Assembly (NCBI GenBank): GCA_934490165.1
Contig: CAKSTB010000002.1
Location: 203,821-267,820, forward strand
Origin: an uncultured Ruminiclostridium sp.
GTDB taxonomy: Bacteria > Bacillota > Clostridia > Oscillospirales > Ruminococcaceae
DNA: 64,000 nt
Direction of reading: 5' to 3'
Positions 61,026 to 64,000 of this stretch are shown in pieces (positions within the stretch are counted from its first letter, which is position 1; every line of letters starts with the position of its first letter). Below the pieces are notes generated by a model, which saw nothing but the letters and a program-made list of their open reading frames with translations, had not been told where the DNA came from and did not search any database. Made by a program: the position numbers and the translations under genes.

Positions 61026-63467
61026 TTAATACATCATAAGCTCAGGCTCAGCTTCTTTTACTTCCAGTCCTGTTTTATCATTGTAGCATCCCTTTTTCAG
61101 TGCATAAGCAAACACATTGTCGTACGGCTTTAACCGGTTCACCGATTCATTTGCTATCAGTTTTCTCAGCACATACTCAAATACGTTTACCGTGTACTGC
61201 TGTGCTTTGCGCTGAAGTTCAAGAGCCTGCGATATGGTCGGTTTCCCGTTAAGGGCTGTAATAATGCTTTCAGCTTCGTCATTGTACGGAACAATAACCC
61301 CGATAGTGTTATCATCTATAGGCTTGAATTTATCCCCGGCTGTTCTGAATGCCTGGATGCCATAATCGAATTTTCCGGTTTTACGGAACACTTTATTCAA
61401 CGACAACAGATTAAAGATATCATCTTCCGGGTTGTCGATCCGATATTTAAGAATATCATTACTGTTCTTATTAGTACACTCATTATAAAAACGGCTGTAG
61501 TAATAATTCATCGCATCGACCGACAAAAAATCATCACTTTTGGAACTCATTACGGCAATGATCGTATTTATAGCCTGCCGCCTAGATTCTGTAAGCTCAC
61601 CGAGCCTTGATACATTCTCCTGCTTAAGCTCGATTATATACACATCGCCGCATTCGTTTTCTCCGTTACGGTTACAACGGCCTGCCGCCTGAGCGACATT
61701 TTCAAGTCCCGCATGAGAACGTATTACGCATTTAAAGCTGATATCAACACCCGCTTCAATAAGCTGTGTGGTAATGCATATAACCGGTTCGTTACTGTCA
61801 AGCATTCCTCGGACATCATCTATAGCCTTACGCCTGTGAGCGGGGCACATATTGGTGCTGAGGTGAACAAGATTTGCCTGTACGCTCTCTTCGGCATTCA
61901 GCTTTGAAACCTCTTCATATACCTTTGCCGCCGCATCCTTTGTATTCACAATAAACAATACATTTCCGCTTTCACGGAATTTATCCATGCACACAGTCGC
62001 CGCTTCTTCATAAGTATATCCGCCCTTATTGTCAAGAAGCGGTATTACACGTGTGCGCCTGAAATTTTCAAAATCCTTCGTGCACTCTCCTGTCACCGAG
62101 CTGTTTTCGTCAAGCAGAAGCGGATACTCACACTGTTCAAATGTTGGCTGTGTGGCAGAACATAAAACTATTGAACAGCCCATAAAGTTCGCCATAAAGT
62201 TCATTGCTAAGTTAAACATATATACGCATTGTACAGGCACAGACTGTACCTCATCGATTATAATAACCGAATTTGCAAACCTGTGCATTCGCCTTAATGC
62301 CTCGGTCTTTGAAGAGAACAGTGTGTTCAGAAACTGAACCATGGTTGTAGCAACGAGAGGTTTGTCCCAGTGCTGACAGCGCAATTCATAATCATCAAGC
62401 TCCTCCGCTATCTCCTCTTTGCTCTTGACTTTATCACCGGTTATCTTGCAATACATATCGGAATGATGCTCAAGGTAATTTTCCTCACCCGCTATCTCAC
62501 GGAGCACATCGCCGTTCTGCTCAAGTATTGACATAAACGGCGATATGTAGAAAATACGCTCTTTGTTATATTTTATACTGTGCTCAATTGCAAATCTCAT
62601 AGCCGAAAGCGTCTTGCCTCCGCCGGTAGGCACTACCAGACGGACAATGCCGACCTTGTTCTTTGCAAAATCACGGCATCTTTCGGAAATGTCCATTCTG
62701 AGCTGTGATATTCGGCTTTTATCTTTTGAAAAACCGTTCAGCTTCTTGTCCAGTCTTTTTTTCATATCGAGCCATATCTTTTGTGTTTCGGCTTCGGAGA
62801 GCTCGGATATTTTTATGCCCTCCATAAATTCGGCAGTAGCCGTTCTGTCGGCATCTATAAGACACGACTCGGCAAGCCTTTCGAGCATACCAAAATAGAA
62901 CGCATATGTTGCAAAATTATTTTTGCCGTTCGTTTTCTTTCCCAACCTGTTTATCCTGCGGCTTATCTCGTGATATTCCTCAGTTGCCTTGCTAAGCAGA
63001 TCGTCGAGCTCTTCATAAGATATAAGCTGTTTTACATTGCGTTTAATTTCATCGTAGCGTTCCTGCGTACTGCATCTTTTAATATAATAGTTTTTGCACT
63101 CATCGGTCCACCAGTCATGCAACCCATGATGCGATATGATGATCCTTGCGATAAGCTGTGCGGTATGCCTTACATATTCATCTTTGCCTGCAGTATACTC
63201 TTCAAGAAGTCTGGCGGCGGCATAGCTGTGGTCTATATCACCGCGTTTATACCTGCCGAGCCCTCTTATGTACTCAAGAAAATCATTACACAATTTCCCC
63301 AGGTCGTGCATTTTTCCGGCAATATAAACAATGTGCGGTATTCTACACGGTTGCCCATATTCAGCCGCAAGCTTTGCGACATTATCACAATGCTCGCTTA
63401 CTGTTTCCTCTGCCCCTTTTTTACACCCGGGAGCTTCAGATTCTCTTATATGTGCAATATACTTCAT
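61026..63467 (-). CDS. cas3: Cas3 helicase-nuclease
   Basis: 813 residues from ATG 63467 (TGGAGG five bases upstream). N-terminal HD nuclease: SEHCDNVAKL, YIAGKMHDLGKL, DHSYAAARLL and ISHHGLHDW. SF2 helicase: VPTGGGKTLSAMRF (Walker A), IIDEVQSVP (DEVQ, motif II), CSATQPTFEQ (III), TQLIEAGVDISF (V) and AQAAGRCNRNGE (VI). It is recruited to Cascade-bound DNA and degrades it. First gene of the cas operon; 104 bases separate it from cas5c. Confidence 0.98.
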   Translation of the reverse strand: MKYIAHIRESEAPGCKKGAEETVSEHCDNVAKLAAEYGQPCRIPHIVYIAGKMHDLGKLCNDFLEYIRGLGRYKRGDIDHSYAAARLLEEYTAGKDEYVRHTAQLIARIIISHHGLHDWWTDECKNYYIKRCSTQERYDEIKRNVKQLISYEELDDLLSKATEEYHEISRRINRLGKKTNGKNNFATYAFYFGMLERLAESCLIDADRTATAEFMEGIKISELSEAETQKIWLDMKKRLDKKLNGFSKDKSRISQLRMDISERCRDFAKNKVGIVRLVVPTGGGKTLSAMRFAIEHSIKYNKERIFYISPFMSILEQNGDVLREIAGEENYLEHHSDMYCKITGDKVKSKEEIAEELDDYELRCQHWDKPLVATTMVQFLNTLFSSKTEALRRMHRFANSVIIIDEVQSVPVQCVYMFNLAMNFMANFMGCSIVLCSATQPTFEQCEYPLLLDENSSVTGECTKDFENFRRTRVIPLLDNKGGYTYEEAATVCMDKFRESGNVLFIVNTKDAAAKVYEEVSKLNAEESVQANLVHLSTNMCPAHRRKAIDDVRGMLDSNEPVICITTQLIEAGVDISFKCVIRSHAGLENVAQAAGRCNRNGENECGDVYIIELKQENVSRLGELTESRRQAINTIIAVMSSKSDDFLSVDAMNYYYSRFYNECTNKNSNDILKYRIDNPEDDIFNLLSLNKVFRKTGKFDYGIQAFRTAGDKFKPIDDNTIGVIVPYNDEAESIITALNGKPTISQALELQRKAQQYTVNVFEYVLRKLIANESVNRLKPYDNVFAYALKKGCYNDKTGLEVKEAEPELMMY

Positions 63468-63500
63468 TTTAACCTCCATATCATCTTGAATTATATGTTA

Positions 63501-63529
63501 AGTATAATACTATCAGATGTAATTTTCAA
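63501..63529 (-). promoter_or_regulatory. Secondary candidate cas promoter
   Basis: Minus-strand TTGAAA (63529-63524), 17-base spacer, TATACT (63506-63501), close to cas3. Confidence 0.45.
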
Positions 63530-63609
63530 TACTTTTTTGAAAAATAAAGTAATATTTACTCACTTATAGGTCACGTTTTGTCGAATTTATTGAAACAGCA
63601 TTTTTAAAA

Positions 63610-63647
63610 CTTGAGTTATGTGTTGTTTATTTAATCTGACTTTCCTT
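63610..63647 (+). promoter_or_regulatory. Candidate Cascade target at the cas start site
   Basis: CTT (63610-63612) followed by GAGTTATGTGTTGTTTA (63613-63629) matches the first 17 nt of the pseudo-spacer at 63814, mismatched only at position 6. A full-length footprint would reach 63647, covering the cas start site up to the -10 box. Confidence 0.7.
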
Positions 63648-63648
63648 T

Positions 63649-63677
63649 ATTATAATTGGCTTTGCTTTTTTTGTCAA
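63649..63677 (-). promoter_or_regulatory. Main cas operon promoter
   Basis: Minus-strand TTGACA (63677-63672), 17-base spacer, TATAAT (63654-63649): perfect consensus. Start site expected near 63642, giving a leader of about 175 bases before cas3. Confidence 0.8.
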
Positions 63678-63748
63678 CTGGATATATGCACAAAATTGCT
63701 GACACTTTTTAGATATAATCACCAGACAGGTGTATTTGATATTATAGC

Positions 63749-63777
63749 TTGATTTTTTTCTGCGTAAAATATATAAT
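63749..63777 (+). promoter_or_regulatory. Promoter of the crRNA-like RNA
   Basis: TTGATT (63749-63754), 17-base spacer, TATAAT (63772-63777). The expected start, about 63784, is the first bases of the pseudo-repeat. Confidence 0.7.
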
Positions 63778-63783
63778 GTAGTA

Positions 63784-63885
63784 GTCCGATGAATTTCATC
63801 TGTGGATTGAAAAGAGTTTTGTGTTGTTTAAACACGCAGCATCAACCTGAGCCGCACAAGCCAAAAGCCTGTGCGGCTCTCATCT
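63784..63885 (+). ncRNA. Candidate crRNA-like regulatory RNA (CreR/CreA-like)
   Basis: About 100 nt, divergent from cas3. The pseudo-repeat (63782-63813, 32 nt) has a small hairpin GATGA att TCATC and then TGTGGATTGAAAA, which keeps the GGATTGAAA handle of the array repeat. The pseudo-spacer runs 63814-63848 (35 nt, the array's own spacer size). A hairpin then stands where the next repeat would be. Cas5c could cut it and Cascade could load it (inference). Its seed matches the cas start site, so the likely role is repression of the cas operon without cleavage. Confidence 0.7.
63849..63879 (+). terminator. Terminator of the crRNA-like RNA
   Basis: GAGCCGCACA (63849-63858) pairs perfectly with TGTGCGGCTC (63870-63879). 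The T-tract after it is weak (TCATCTTACAT). Confidence 0.65.
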
Positions 63886-63925
63886 TACATCTAATTTTAC
63901 CACACATTATATCCCATAAACAGTG

Positions 63926-63966
63926 AAGCTGTGACGAAATGTAAAAATTTCATCACAGCTTTTTTC
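63926..63966 (+). terminator. 36-bp palindrome, copy 2, with T-run
   Basis: Identical to 2759-2794 in the opposite orientation and followed by TTTTTT on the plus strand; it would end any read-through from the crRNA-like RNA. The rest of 63880-64000 shows no gene. Confidence 0.75.
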
Positions 63967-64000
63967 GTAGAAATTTTCCACCGGCAATAAAGAAACGTTT

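Noticed and set aside
63480..63642. A CreT-like toxin RNA between the cas promoter and cas3, which would make the locus a toxin-antitoxin pair.
   Set aside because: The only mini-frame (MLFQ) has no ribosome site or rare-codon run; the data fit cas repression better.

Overview
The window looks like chromosome of a Ruminococcus-like anaerobic gut Firmicute (inference). The evidence is an Rnf (ferredoxin:NAD+) operon in the clostridial order C-D-G-E-A-B, a reverse-type rubrerythrin, acetate kinase, a clostripain-family lipoprotein protease, GH3 and GH130 plant-glycan enzymes, TTGACA/TATAAT promoters with 17-bp spacers, and AGGAGG-type ribosome sites. No rRNA, tRNA or complete transposase gene was seen.

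Layout. 1-2.1 kb: a 5'-truncated gene of unknown function and comF. 2.1-2.8 kb: a dispersed non-coding repeat. 2.8-10.3 kb (minus): rnfCDGEAB, then two paralogous membrane proteins and a membrane protein with a degenerate GGDEF domain, packed like one transcript. 10.5-11.8 kb: a three-gene cupin/CMD/flavodoxin unit behind a MerR-type promoter. 11.9-20.5 kb: mostly minus-strand housekeeping genes (TfoX-N, Dabb, NhaC, GNAT, TIGR04076-like, ackA, YdcF-like, clostripain). 21-24.2 kb: rubrerythrin and a two-gene unit of unknown function. 25-28.2 kb: ilvB-ilvN-ilvC. 28.4-33.6 kb: lon-engB-rlmN-aroB. 33.7-35.1 kb: a debris island with RhuM and helicase-like fragments. 35.1-38.9 kb: an HD/permease pair and ylxM-ffh-rpsP-khpA. 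39.1-42 kb: a PfkB kinase and a GH3 enzyme. 42.2-46.5 kb: the second dispersed repeat copy, small membrane proteins and a PadR-DUF1700-DUF4097 operon. 46.7-48 kb: a small mobile-element-like insertion and GH130.

The last 16 kb is a complete type I-C CRISPR-Cas locus on the minus strand: cas3-cas5c-cas8c(with internal cas11c)-cas7-cas4-cas1-cas2, an AT-rich leader, and an array I count by hand as 108 repeats and 107 spacers.

The most interesting signal lies just upstream of cas3 (63.6-63.9 kb). A short plus-strand transcription unit, divergent from the cas operon, starts with a degenerate CRISPR repeat (small hairpin followed by GGATTGAAA). It continues with a 35-nt pseudo-spacer and ends in a terminator hairpin placed where the next repeat would be. 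The first 17 nt of the pseudo-spacer match the start-site region of a consensus cas promoter. The single mismatch is at position 6, a base that Cascade flips out. This is the architecture of a crRNA-like guide by which Cascade would repress its own operon (CreR/CreA-like). The triplet next to the target, CTT, is also the only triplet compatible with the PAM positions I can infer from overlapping array spacers.

Other notable signals: spacer groups that differ only by synonymous changes; a spacer made largely of repeat sequence; a MITE-like family flanked by exact 18-bp and near-exact 34-bp direct repeats; twin promoters with 11-bp-phased GTTACA/GTAACA boxes; and a GGDEF domain that has lost its signature.
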